DNA of 29,202 nucleotides, taken from the NCBI GenBank assembly GCA_028275245.1, contig JAPWVA010000001.1:1-29202 (forward strand). The letters are read 5' to 3'. A model generated the notes under the pieces. The model had not been told where the DNA came from. It searched no databases and was given only the letters and a program-made list of their open reading frames with translations. Position 1 is the first letter of the stretch, and each line of letters opens with the position of its first letter. The DNA comes from Actinomycetota bacterium (GTDB lineage: Bacteria > Actinomycetota > Geothermincolia > Geothermincolales > RBG-13-55-18). The position numbers and the translations under genes are program-made. Below are positions 16,189 to 24,428 of this stretch, in pieces.

Positions 16189-16948
16189 TGTGATACTGTC
16201 GGTGGAATCACTCACCAAGGCGTTCGGTGGTCTTTACGCCTTGAAAGACGTCACCTTCTTGGTAAAAAAGGGGGCCATAAAGGCTGTTATAGGCCCCAAC
16301 GGCGCCGGAAAGACCACCCTTTTCGACGTGCTCACCGGCCTTCAGCCCCCTGACAGGGGCAGGGCCGTGTTCCTGGATCGGGAGATCACCTGTATGCCCG
16401 CACACCAGCTGGCAGGTATAGGCATTTCCAGGACATTCCAGACCGTTCGCATATTCCCCGGCATGACCGTTCTAGAGAACGTGATGGTGGGCCTCCATCA
16501 CCGCACTGGATGTGGCTTTCTGAAGGCCGCCCTCAAGCTTCCCTCGGAGAGGAAGGAGGAGAAGTTCATCCGAGAGGAGGCCTTCAGTTACCTGGAGATG
16601 GTGGGACTGGAGTTGATGGCCCACTTCCCAGCAGGATCGCTGCCCTTCGGGAGGCAGAGGCTGCTAGAGCTAGCGCGCGCCCTGGCTAGCCGGCCCAAGT
16701 TGCTGCTATTGGACGAGCCCGCCTCGGGGCTTAACACTTACGAGACAGAGGAGCTGGGCGAGATCCTTCGCGAGATAGCTGGACAAGGGATCACCATCCT
16801 TCTGGTGGAGCACGACATGGGCCTGGTGATGCGTATCTCCCACGAGGTCCTTGTGCTTGACTACGGCGAGGTGATAGCCGAGGGGACGCCCCTAGAGGTG
16901 AAAGACGACCCCAGGGTCATAGAAGCATACCTGGGATCGGAGATATGA
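16178..16948 (+). CDS. livG: Branched-chain amino-acid ABC transporter ATP-binding protein (LivG type)
   Basis: One of two ATPase subunits powering the importer, 256 residues. Walker A is GPNGAGKT near residues 39-46, Walker B is LLLLDEPASG near 180, and the H-loop His follows in LLVEHDMGLV. The signature loop reads LPFGRQRLLELARAL rather than LSGGQ, in line with the variant LSYGQQRRLEIARAL typical of LivG. The C-terminal LivG-type tail (VIEAYLGSE) is present. It overlaps livM by 11 bases and is followed by livF after 22 bases. Confidence 0.94.
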   Translation: MENDVILSVESLTKAFGGLYALKDVTFLVKKGAIKAVIGPNGAGKTTLFDVLTGLQPPDRGRAVFLDREITCMPAHQLAGIGISRTFQTVRIFPGMTVLENVMVGLHHRTGCGFLKAALKLPSERKEEKFIREEAFSYLEMVGLELMAHFPAGSLPFGRQRLLELARALASRPKLLLLDEPASGLNTYETEELGEILREIAGQGITILLVEHDMGLVMRISHEVLVLDYGEVIAEGTPLEVKDDPRVIEAYLGSEI

Positions 16949-16970
16949 GGCTGAGGGAAGGGGGCAGATC

Positions 16971-17687
16971 ATGCTCATCCTACGAAATATCTCGGCCTTC
17001 TACGGTAACATAGAGGCCCTACGGGCTGTGGACCTTCACGTGCAAGAGGGATGCATCACCACCGTGCTGGGTTCGAACGGCGCGGGCAAGACCACCATGC
17101 TCCGGGCCATAAGCGGTCTGATACCCACACGTTACGGTGAGATCCTATACTACGGACGCAACATCGCCGGCGAGCCCCCTCACCGCATCGTGCGCATGGG
17201 GATATCCCATGTGCCCGAGGGAAGACAGGTCTTTTATCAGCTCTCCGTAAGGGAGAACCTGGAATTGGGAGCCTACGTCAGGAGCTGGAGGAAAAAGGCG
17301 GAGATCGAGAAGGACCTGGATTTCGTCTATCGGCTATTCCCCATCCTTGGAGAAAGGGAGAGGCAATTGGCGGGAACCCTCTCGGGTGGTGAGCAGCAGA
17401 TGCTGGCCATTGGTCGCGCCCTGATGTCTCGTCCTCGGCTGCTGCTTTTGGACGAGCCATCTATGGGGTTGGCCCCCATGGTTATAAGGGACATATTCGC
17501 CTGCCTCAAGAGGCTTCACCAGGAGGGCCTCACCATCCTTCTGGTGGAACAGGACGTGCAAATCGCCTTGAGCATCTCCGATTACGCATACGTCCTGCGC
17601 ACGGGAAAGGTGGTGCTGGAAGGCCCGGCAGAGGAGCTCCTGAAGGGCGAGAGAATTAAGAAGATATACCTGGGGGAGGAGTTTTGA
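16971..17687 (+). CDS. livF: Branched-chain amino-acid ABC transporter ATP-binding protein (LivF type)
   Basis: Second ATPase subunit, 238 residues. Walker A GSNGAGKT (about 35-42), Q-loop and the LivF-specific HVPEGRQVFYQLSVRENLELGAY region, a classical LSGGEQQMLAIGRAL signature and Walker B LLLLDEPSMGLAP are all present, ending with IKKIYLGEE. The complete set K-H-M-G-F therefore makes a full importer. Ribosome binding probably uses GAGGCTGAGGGAAGGGG upstream, though spacing is loose. The next gene, hisI, is 144 bases away and probably separately expressed or weakly linked. Confidence 0.94.
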   Translation: MLILRNISAFYGNIEALRAVDLHVQEGCITTVLGSNGAGKTTMLRAISGLIPTRYGEILYYGRNIAGEPPHRIVRMGISHVPEGRQVFYQLSVRENLELGAYVRSWRKKAEIEKDLDFVYRLFPILGERERQLAGTLSGGEQQMLAIGRALMSRPRLLLLDEPSMGLAPMVIRDIFACLKRLHQEGLTILLVEQDVQIALSISDYAYVLRTGKVVLEGPAEELLKGERIKKIYLGEEF

Positions 17688-17831
17688 TGCACGGATAAGC
17701 GTTGAGAACCGACGGGAACTACGCCTGATCCGGGGGTCGGAGACCAGGGATTGCACAAGGATGTTGATAACCGGAAGAATGGTAGCCCTGCTACGGGTTG
17801 AAGAAGGGCAAGAGGAAGGGAGGTCCAGGTC

Positions 17832-18182
17832 ATGCTGGAAAAATACGGATTCAAGTTCGACGAGAACGGTCTCATTCCTGCCATAGTACAAGACCACGAG
17901 ACGGGAGAGGTACTGATGCTGGCCTACATGGACGGCGAGGCGATAAGACGCACGGTGGAGTCCGGCAGGACATGGTTCTGGAGTCGTAGCAGGAAGGAGT
18001 ACTGGTGCAAGGGAGAGACCTCCGGTAACCGTCAGTATGTTAGGGAGGTACTCTACGATTGCGACGCCGATGCCCTGCTAGTGAAAGTCCACCAGGTGGG
18101 CCCCGCTTGCCATACTGGCCAGCGCTCTTGCTTCTACCGACGCGTGGAGGAGGCAAGAACGGACCTGAAACCCGGCGATTGA
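17832..18182 (+). CDS. hisI: Phosphoribosyl-AMP cyclohydrolase
   Basis: Opens the adenine ring of phosphoribosyl-AMP, the third step of histidine synthesis. It is the monofunctional HisI (116 residues) without a fused HisE pyrophosphohydrolase domain. The metal-binding set is complete: Asp76, Asp78 and Asp80 for magnesium and Cys77, Cys93 and Cys100 for zinc, in the DCDAD and ACHTGQRSC motifs. ATG 17832 follows GGGAGG with eight bases between. It is separated from hisF by the whole liv operon, and hisE is not in the window. Confidence 0.96.
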   Translation: MLEKYGFKFDENGLIPAIVQDHETGEVLMLAYMDGEAIRRTVESGRTWFWSRSRKEYWCKGETSGNRQYVREVLYDCDADALLVKVHQVGPACHTGQRSCFYRRVEEARTDLKPGD

Positions 18183-18198
18183 TGTCGGGAAGGGAATT

Positions 18199-18210
18199 CG
18201 GCCCGGGCCG
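18199..18210. repeat. 12-base perfect G+C palindrome
   Basis: CGGCCCGGGCCG, flanked by AATT on both sides, in the spacer after hisI and before the zinc-ribbon gene. It could be a binding site or weak hairpin; no T-run follows. Confidence 0.35.
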
Positions 18211-18311
18211 CAGAATTACCTTTAAGAATGCGTGGTATCAGGAAAATTTAAATGGCCATAGCAATATACGGTCCCCTGAGAACGTTATTGGAAGCTCGAG
18301 GGGGGAGATGA

Positions 18312-18941
18312 TTGAGGTGCCCGTGGTGCGGCGAACTGGTACCGGATGAGGCACCGGTTTGCCATCGTTGTGGCAACAAACTGAAGGAGGTAGAGGAGGA
18401 GGAGGGGTTCCCCGCTACCTCGCCGGGGATCGCTGCTCACGGGGATTGGAGGGCGGTGGCCAGAGCCCGTGCAGTACTGGCAACCCCTACTCGGAGGAGA
18501 AGGACCTGGCGCTATGGCATCGCACCCGTCTTTTACGGCGCTCTGGTAGCGGCCATTGCCTTGTGGATAGGTCTAAGCCTGACCATCTGGGGCAATCCCT
18601 CGCCCGTGGACCGTGCCAAGCTGCTCCTCCAAGCTTTGGAAAGGGGAGATGAGGAGGCCTTCCTCACCTGCTTCCAGGAGGAAGACCTGGAAAGGGGCCG
18701 GGAGTTGTGGGAAAAGGCAAGGCTCGAGTACGGCCCGGGCGCTGCCTTCCGGGAGTCGGAGTTCAGGGTGGAGTCCGACGACGGGTATGAGGCGGTGTTA
18801 CTACTGGAGAAAGCGATGGTGGAGGGCGGCAAACTATCCGGCAGGGAACTATCGCGCCAGGATAACATCGTGCTATTTTGGGAGAACCACGGGGGAAGTT
18901 GGTACCTTGATCCGAACCGTTCCCGTATAACGCCCCCCTGA
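18312..18941 (+). CDS. Zinc-ribbon single-pass membrane protein, function unknown
   Basis: A 209-residue protein not assigned to a characterised family. The N-terminus is a zinc ribbon, Cys3-x2-Cys6 and Cys17-x2-Cys20 (CPWCGEL and CHRCGNKL). An acidic and then basic linker follows, then one hydrophobic helix at about 69-93. The remaining 110 residues look like a soluble domain. LLLQALERGDEEAFLTCF and the final LFWENHGGSWYLD suggest an NTF2-like/DUF4878-like fold, which is a weak inference. The ribbon would be cytoplasmic and the C-terminal domain outside. TTG 18312, with GGGGAG just upstream, is the only start that keeps the first CxxC. Codon use matches its neighbours. Confidence 0.8.
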   Translation: MRCPWCGELVPDEAPVCHRCGNKLKEVEEEEGFPATSPGIAAHGDWRAVARARAVLATPTRRRRTWRYGIAPVFYGALVAAIALWIGLSLTIWGNPSPVDRAKLLLQALERGDEEAFLTCFQEEDLERGRELWEKARLEYGPGAAFRESEFRVESDDGYEAVLLLEKAMVEGGKLSGRELSRQDNIVLFWENHGGSWYLDPNRSRITPP

Positions 18942-19085
18942 AAGCCGAGGACAGGGATCTTGACCATCTGGGCCATAACACGCGAACTTCCACCTTCCCG
19001 ATTCCCGGCCATTGAGTCCTGAAGGCAGGGTTCATGGGATCAGATCCCCGGGGTGATTCACCCTCCTGTGATAAGGAAACCATCG

Positions 19086-19096
19086 GGTGGTAAAAT
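19086..19096 (+). promoter_or_regulatory. Extended -10 of tRNA-Leu
   Basis: GGTGGTAAAAT contains TGG-TAAAAT, an extended -10, 18 bases before the mature tRNA 5' end. The same 11 bases occur in front of rpsA at 22773-22783. TATTAT at 19098-19103 is an alternative -10. Confidence 0.55.
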
Positions 19097-19114
19097 ATAT
19101 TATGCATTGAGCAG

Positions 19115-19200
19115 GCCGAAGTGGCGGAATGGGTAGACGCGCTGGTCTCAAAAACCAGTGGGGTTTCCCCGTGCCGGTTCGAGTCCGGCCTTCGGCACCA
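19115..19200 (+). tRNA. tRNA-Leu, anticodon CAA
   Basis: An 86-base class II tRNA. The acceptor stem is GCCGAAG/CTTCGGC, the anticodon stem CTGGT/ACCAG with loop CTCAAAA gives anticodon CAA (reads UUG). A long variable arm with GGGG/CCCC and a standard T arm GCCGG-TTCGAGT-CCGGC follow. The terminal CCA is encoded. A promoter-like element lies just upstream and a factor-independent terminator starts four bases downstream, so the gene is a single transcription unit. Confidence 0.97.
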
Positions 19201-19203
19201 AGA

Positions 19204-19231
19204 AGAAAGGGTTAGAGCCCTTTTTCTTTTT
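19204..19231 (+). terminator. Terminator of tRNA-Leu
   Basis: AAAGGG (19206-19211) and CCCTTT (19218-19223) pair around a 6-base loop, extended by one G-T and one A-T pair, followed by a T-rich run with a single C. Confidence 0.85.
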
Positions 19232-19401
19232 CTTGTTCCGCGTCTAACTCGGGCCACAGTGCAGCATGCCCTTGTCACTGCGGCTCCCTAACATGGGTCA
19301 TGGAACTCTAAAGCGGCACCCAGGATTACGTCTCGCCCACCGGATACCGCGCCCGGTAAGCAGGGTGGTGACGAAAGAAGAGTGGCTTGGAGATCGATAA
19401 G

Positions 19402-22095
19402 TTGAATATGGAAGAACCCGTTTACGTTCTAGTGGATGGGCACAGCATAGCCTACCGTGCCTTTTTCGCACTGCCTCCCGACCTCAAGACCAGCACCGGC
19501 CAGCTCACCAACGCCGTCTTCGGGTTTACCTCCATGCTCATCAAGCTCCTGGAGGAGCTCAGGCCCACCCATCTCTTGGTGGCCTTCGACAAAGGAAGGC
19601 CGGAGTTCCGGCTGGAGAGGTACGAGGAATACAAGGCGCACAGAAAGCCCATGCCCGACGAGCTCAGGGACCAGCTGGGAATGATCAAGGCGGTGCTGGA
19701 AACCATGGGGATACCGGTGGTGGAGGTGGAAGGCTACGAGGCCGACGACGTTATCGCCACCCTGGTGGAGAAGCTGCCGGAAGAGGGCAAGGTCTACGTG
19801 GTCACCGGGGACCGGGACGCCCTACAGCTGGTGAGACCGGGCGTGAAGGTGGTGGCCACGCGGAAGGGCATCACCGACATCATAGTTTATGACGAGCAGG
19901 GGGTGAGGGAGCGCTTCGGGGTGGAACCCAGCCAAATCGTGGATTACCTGGCACTAAAAGGGGATGCCTCTGACAACATCCCCGGTGTGGAGGGGATAGG
20001 GGAAAAGACCGCCTCCCGGCTTTTGCAGAAATTCGGTTCCCTGGATGGCGTGTATTCGAACCTGGAGCAGGTGGAGGGGGAACGATGGAAGAAACTCTTG
20101 GAAGCCCATAAAGAGGAGGCCTACCTCAGCCGGGAGCTTGCGGGATTGCGCAGGGACGTCCCCCTCCCTCCCGACCTGCTGGCATCCGCCCGGTTGAAAC
20201 CCTGGGACCGGGAAAAGGTATCTGCCCTCTTCTCATCCCTCGAGTTCAGAACCCTCTACCGTAGGTTGGAATCCCTGGGGGAGACCTTTCCCTTCCGGCA
20301 GGACGGGAACGCCTCCGTGGCAGTGGAAACACGGCCCGCCCTGGAGACCCGGGTCCAGCTAAGGGGAGAGGGGGAGTTGGGAGAACTGTTGGAAAGCGCT
20401 GCCGTTTCTCGGAGGATATCCATCTATCCCAACATACAGGGGGAAGGCTATACCGAAGGAAAACTTGTGGGTTTGGGCTTTTTCACGGGCGAGAAGGGCT
20501 TTCACCTGGATATGGCCCTTTCCGGGGCACAGGGAATGCTTTCCAGGCTCCTGGAGGAGCTGCCCGGGACGGGAGCGGAGGTCTACGGTTTCCGGGTCAA
20601 GGACTTCATGGTCCAGGCCTTCAAGCTCACCGGCACCTTTCCGGGGGAGATCTTCGACGTGCAGCTGGCGGCCTATCTAGTGGATCCCTCGGCGGTCTCC
20701 CACGACCTGGAAAGATGCTGCGCCCGTTTCCTCCGGGAAGTCCCCTTCCCGAAAGAGACGGGGCAGCTGAACCTCCTGGTGGAGGAGCAGGCGGGCGAGA
20801 CCGAGATAGAGAAGGCCATGGCTGTCTGGCGCCTGAAGGAGCCGGTAGAGGCGGAGATGAGCTCTCGGGGCCTATCCCGTCTTTTCCACGAACTGGAAAG
20901 GCCCCTCCAGGTTGTCCTGGCCGAGATGGAGATCAACGGCATAAGGATAGACACTGCTTGCCTTAAGGAGATGGAGAGGGAGCTGGATAAGGAGCTGTCT
21001 CATCTGGAGAGGGAGATCCACGCGTTGGCCGGTCATCCCTTCAACCTGAACTCACCCCAGCAACTCTCCAGGGTTCTTTTCCAGGAGCTGGGGCTGAACC
21101 CGATTAAGAAAACCAAGACGGGTTACGCCACCGACTTTTCGGTGCTCCAGGCCTTGCGAGGCCAGCATCCCGTGATCGACCTCCTGCTCCGGTATCGGGA
21201 ACTCTCTAAGTTGAAGGGTACCTATGTGACCTCGCTACTCAAGCTGGTGAACCCGACCACGGGCAAGCTGCACACTTGCTTCAACCAGACGGTGACCGCC
21301 ACTGGAAGGCTATCCTCCAGCAATCCAAACCTCCAGAACATCCCCATAAGGACCGAATCAGGGAGAAACATCCGCAAGGCCTTCCTGCCGGACGTTTCCG
21401 GAGGATCGCTGCTCTCCGCCGATTACTCCCAGATCGAGCTGAGGGTCTTAGCCCACCTGTCGGGGGACGAAGCCTTGATCCGGGCCTTCGAGTCGGACAT
21501 GGACATCCACGCCATCACCGCCTCGGAGATCTTCGGTATTCCCCAGGAGCGGGTAGATCCCGAGGCGAGGAGGAAGGCCAAGGCGGTTAACTTCGGGATC
21601 ATCTACGGTATCAGCCCTCAGGGGCTGGGGGAGCAGATAGGGGTGAGTCCCGAGGAGGCGGGGAAGTACATCGAGGCCTATTTCCGGCGGTTTCCCCGGG
21701 TTAAGGAGTTCCTGGACCAGCAGGTGGCTCGGGCTGCCTCCCAAGGCTATGTGACCACACTCCTGGGCCGAATCAGGGAAGTGCGGGAGATATTGGAGGA
21801 AAACGTGAGGTTGAGAAGGCTGGGGGAAAGGATCACCCTCAACACCCCCATACAAGGTAGCGCCGCGGATATCATCAAGCTGGCCATGCTCCGTATTCAC
21901 GAGAGGTTGAGGCGGGAGGGACTCGGCAGCAAACTGGTGTTGCAAGTGCACGACGAGCTCCTCCTGGACGTGCCCCCCGGGGAGGAGGTCGAGGTTCAAG
22001 AGGTGGTAAGGGAGGAGATGGAGGGGGCCTTTCCTCTGAGGGTTCCCCTCAAGGTGGAGATCTCCATGGGACCCACCTGGTACGATGCCAAGTGA
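19402..22095 (+). CDS. polA: DNA polymerase I
   Basis: Repair and Okazaki-fragment-processing polymerase, 897 residues. The 5'-3' exonuclease domain (about 1-290) keeps VLVDGHSIAYRAF, AFDKGRPEFR, GDRDALQL and KGDASDNIPGV. The middle domain (about 310-490) corresponds to the 3'-5' exonuclease, but the DxE motif is replaced by ISIYPNIQGEG, so it is predicted inactive, as in Thermus and Bacillus enzymes. The polymerase domain has motif A with Asp674 (DYSQIELR), motif B RRKAKAVNFGIIYG and motif C His850-Asp851-Glu852. The start is uncertain: TTG 19402 has GGAG (19389-19392) nine bases upstream; ATG 19408 and TTG 19387 are in-frame alternatives. It is followed by a long spacer before rpsA. Confidence 0.96.
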   Translation: MNMEEPVYVLVDGHSIAYRAFFALPPDLKTSTGQLTNAVFGFTSMLIKLLEELRPTHLLVAFDKGRPEFRLERYEEYKAHRKPMPDELRDQLGMIKAVLETMGIPVVEVEGYEADDVIATLVEKLPEEGKVYVVTGDRDALQLVRPGVKVVATRKGITDIIVYDEQGVRERFGVEPSQIVDYLALKGDASDNIPGVEGIGEKTASRLLQKFGSLDGVYSNLEQVEGERWKKLLEAHKEEAYLSRELAGLRRDVPLPPDLLASARLKPWDREKVSALFSSLEFRTLYRRLESLGETFPFRQDGNASVAVETRPALETRVQLRGEGELGELLESAAVSRRISIYPNIQGEGYTEGKLVGLGFFTGEKGFHLDMALSGAQGMLSRLLEELPGTGAEVYGFRVKDFMVQAFKLTGTFPGEIFDVQLAAYLVDPSAVSHDLERCCARFLREVPFPKETGQLNLLVEEQAGETEIEKAMAVWRLKEPVEAEMSSRGLSRLFHELERPLQVVLAEMEINGIRIDTACLKEMERELDKELSHLEREIHALAGHPFNLNSPQQLSRVLFQELGLNPIKKTKTGYATDFSVLQALRGQHPVIDLLLRYRELSKLKGTYVTSLLKLVNPTTGKLHTCFNQTVTATGRLSSSNPNLQNIPIRTESGRNIRKAFLPDVSGGSLLSADYSQIELRVLAHLSGDEALIRAFESDMDIHAITASEIFGIPQERVDPEARRKAKAVNFGIIYGISPQGLGEQIGVSPEEAGKYIEAYFRRFPRVKEFLDQQVARAASQGYVTTLLGRIREVREILEENVRLRRLGERITLNTPIQGSAADIIKLAMLRIHERLRREGLGSKLVLQVHDELLLDVPPGEEVEVQEVVREEMEGAFPLRVPLKVEISMGPTWYDAK

Positions 22096-22772
22096 ACGGG
22101 AGGGGGCCTCAGCCCGGCGGGGGTAGGAACCCACACCTTTTGCGATTACCCGCCCGAGGAGGTCTTGACTGGTCACTCGGGGATTCCCCGGCCTGGTCGG
22201 TCCTATCCGGTCACGTACGGTGGAAACCCATGGCGAGTCATGGGAACTCGCCCTCATCTCTGGGGCGTTCACTCCGGGCGGTTCACTCAGCTATCCAACC
22301 CAATGCATGTTTCTCGGAACCGGATCGTGAAGTCCGATTACCGAGGATCCTTGTCTGGGGTCACCGTTACCCGGCGCGATTATCCGTGAAGGGCGGGGAG
22401 ACAAAACCTGGGGGGCACCCGGCGCGCCAGGACTGACCTTCCCTGGAAATATACGCCGCGATGCTCCACTTTTCCTGGAAAGGGAGAAAGGGGTTAGCAC
22501 CGTTTCCCGCAGCCAGGGAGCATTCTAAATGCCCTAGGGCCAAAAGGGACCCGTAAATGACGATAAGTCCCGACAAAATGGCAAGGCAGGGGAAATAGGT
22601 TCGATATCGATCCTTTACCTTTTCAGTGGGCGCTTTTAGGGTTGAAGGAGCTTGAGAGACCACCCTATCATCCTGGCAAAACAGCCAAAAAAGGAAGAAA
22701 GAGATGGTCTTTCTTACTGGCATCCTCGGTACTACATCTGGCATCCCCAGGGCTGGTGCGGAAACCTACCTT
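22096..22772. other. Long polA-rpsA spacer without a supported gene
   Basis: About 680 bases with no open frame that has a ribosome site and protein-like composition. GGCGAGT (22232-22238) and ACTCGCC (22246-22252) make a perfect 7-bp hairpin with a 7-base loop. GCATT/AATGC near 22520-22531 and the palindrome GCCCTAGGGC (22531-22540) are further dyads. GGGT-AGGA-ACCC followed by TTTTG (about 22124-22142) is a poor terminator candidate after polA. A structured RNA is possible but I recognise no known class. Confidence 0.4.
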
Positions 22773-22783
22773 GGTGGTAAAAT
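22773..22783 (+). promoter_or_regulatory. Putative extended -10 of rpsA
   Basis: GGTGGTAAAAT, identical over 11 bases to the element before tRNA-Leu, giving TGG-TAAAAT. Transcription would start near 22790, inside the left arm of the dyad at 22787-22819. Confidence 0.5.
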
Positions 22784-22786
22784 TAG

Positions 22787-22819
22787 TTGTCCGTGTGCCG
22801 GACCAGCGGACACGGACAA
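22787..22819 (+). repeat. 10-bp-arm dyad at predicted rpsA transcript start
   Basis: TTGTCCGTGT (22787-22796) and ACACGGACAA (22810-22819) are perfect reverse complements separated by 13 bases. The dyad lies immediately after the putative -10 and 28 bases before the rpsA start codon. It could be an operator or a 5' RNA hairpin in the leader; S1 synthesis is autoregulated in E. coli, though by a different leader structure. Confidence 0.7.
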
Positions 22820-22847
22820 AAACTCAGGGAATGGAGGAATGGTTTAG

Positions 22848-24308
22848 ATGCACGAACAGATCGATCAGAGGCAGGAACACCAGGACAACGATAGATCCCA
22901 GCGAATCTCCATCCCCCTCACCAACTTCGATTACTCCGACGCCGATTCCATCAACTACGAAAAGACCATCAAGGTCTTCTCCGAGGGGGACATCATCGCC
23001 GGGACGGTGGTGAAAATCGACAAGGACGAGGTCCTATTGGACATCGGTTACAAGTCAGAGGGCGTAATCCCCCTGCGAGAGCTCTCCATCCGCTACGGCG
23101 TCAAGGCGGAGGAAGTGGTTAAGGTGGGCGATGTCATCGACGCCCTGGTGCTACAAAAGGAGGATAAGGAAGGTCGTCTGATCCTTTCCAAAAAGAGGGC
23201 TCAATACGAGAAGGCTTGGGGGGTCCTCGAAGAGAAGATGATGAACAGCGAACCGGTGGAGGGAGAGGTCATCGAGGTGGTCAAGGGAGGCCTTATCCTG
23301 GACATCGGCCTAAGGGGCTTCCTTCCCGCCTCCTTGGTGGACGTGCAGCGGGTTCGGGACCTGGAGTCCTTCTTGGGTCAGAAGCTCACCTGCAAGATCA
23401 TCGAGATGGACAGGAACCGCAACAACGTGGTGCTTTCCCGCCGCGCCTACTTGGAGGAGAAGGCCAATGAGAGGAAGAAGGTCCTCCTGGAAAACTTGAA
23501 GAAGGGCATGAGGGTCAAGGGGAAGGTTTCCAGCCTGGTATCCTTTGGGGCCTTCGTCAACCTGGGGGGGATTGACGGCTTGATCCACATCTCCGAGCTC
23601 TCCTGGTGCCACGTGGAGAAACCCAGCGAGGTGCTCTCGGTGGGGGACGAGGTGGAGGTGGAAGTTTTAGATGTGGACAAGGATAGGGAGCGCATCTCCT
23701 TGAGCCTCAAGGCCTGCCAGGTCGACCCATGGGAGGAGATATACCGGGAGGTAAGGATAGGTGACATCCTCGAGGGAAGGATAACCAAGCTGGTCCCCTT
23801 CGGGGCTTTCGTACAGGTGAGGCCAGCGGTGGAGGGCCTGGTGCACATAAGCGAGATAGCCAAGCGGCATATCGAGCATCCGGAGGAGGTCCTCACGGTG
23901 GGCCAAACAGTGCAGGTCAAGGTGGTGGACATGGACATAGACCGGCGCCGCCTCAGCCTCAGCATCCGGCAGGCCGCTGAGGAGCTCGGGCTCGACCGGG
24001 AGGAAGGGGAGGAAGAACCCACCGGGGAATCCCCACCCGACGAGACGGCCACGGCTGAAGAGGCTGTGTCTCTCCCTGAGGAAGGGGAGGAGGAAGCAGC
24101 CGCTACCTCGAAAGAAGCGGTGGCGGAACGGTCCGAGGATGAGGAAGCTGAAGAAGGGGAGTCACCCGTACCCCCTGCTACCGCTGAGGATACAGAGGAG
24201 CATGGCCACGGGGCTCCCTCCGGGGCGGAGGAAACCCCTTCCCGGGGAGGGGAGACCCTGGAGGAAATAATCCAAGACCTAAAGAGGGAGGGGATCCAGG
24301 AACCCTGA
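22848..24308 (+). CDS. rpsA: 30S ribosomal protein S1, four-domain type
   Basis: RNA-binding ribosomal protein of 486 residues with four S1 (OB-fold) repeats at about 47-115, 135-199, 220-288 and 305-373. The last two carry the strongest S1 signatures (VSFGAFVNLGGIDGLIHISEL and PFGAFVQVRPAVEGLVHISEI). A long Glu-rich, low-complexity tail (about 380-486) follows. Four repeats is the usual Actinomycetota and Gram-positive form, compared with six in E. coli. ATG 22848 has GGAGG (22833-22837) ten bases upstream. The polA-rpsA-coaE order is typical of Actinomycetota. A strong terminator follows. Confidence 0.95.
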   Translation: MHEQIDQRQEHQDNDRSQRISIPLTNFDYSDADSINYEKTIKVFSEGDIIAGTVVKIDKDEVLLDIGYKSEGVIPLRELSIRYGVKAEEVVKVGDVIDALVLQKEDKEGRLILSKKRAQYEKAWGVLEEKMMNSEPVEGEVIEVVKGGLILDIGLRGFLPASLVDVQRVRDLESFLGQKLTCKIIEMDRNRNNVVLSRRAYLEEKANERKKVLLENLKKGMRVKGKVSSLVSFGAFVNLGGIDGLIHISELSWCHVEKPSEVLSVGDEVEVEVLDVDKDRERISLSLKACQVDPWEEIYREVRIGDILEGRITKLVPFGAFVQVRPAVEGLVHISEIAKRHIEHPEEVLTVGQTVQVKVVDMDIDRRRLSLSIRQAAEELGLDREEGEEEPTGESPPDETATAEEAVSLPEEGEEEAAATSKEAVAERSEDEEAEEGESPVPPATAEDTEEHGHGAPSGAEETPSRGGETLEEIIQDLKREGIQEP

Positions 24309-24332
24309 TCCAGGAGATCCGGAGAGCACACC

Positions 24333-24372
24333 GGGGAAAGGGAGACGGTAAAGTTCCCTTTCCCCTTTTATT
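24333..24372 (+). terminator. Strong terminator after rpsA
   Basis: GGGGAAAGGGA (24333-24343) and TCCCTTTCCCC (24355-24365) form a perfect 11-bp stem with an 11-base loop, followed by TTTTATT. It lies 24 bases after the rpsA stop. Confidence 0.93.
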
Positions 24373-24428
24373 AACGGGCTTGCAAGGAGGTAAGCTGCAG
24401 CTCGCCCACGTTTGAGAAGGAGGATAGG

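Noticed and set aside
18763..19278. 171-codon minus-strand frame covering the tRNA
   Set aside because: It runs through tRNA-Leu and the end of the zinc-ribbon gene; cannot be a real coding region.
22367..22744. 125-codon minus-strand frame with a hydrophobic stretch after polA
   Set aside because: No ribosome binding site at its ATG, ordinary low-quality composition and no recognisable family; the hydrophobic part alone is not enough.
22839..22847. Minimal ORF ATG-GTT-TAG just before the rpsA start
   Set aside because: Its ATG is only one base from GGAGG, too close for initiation; probably part of the spacer for ATG 22848.
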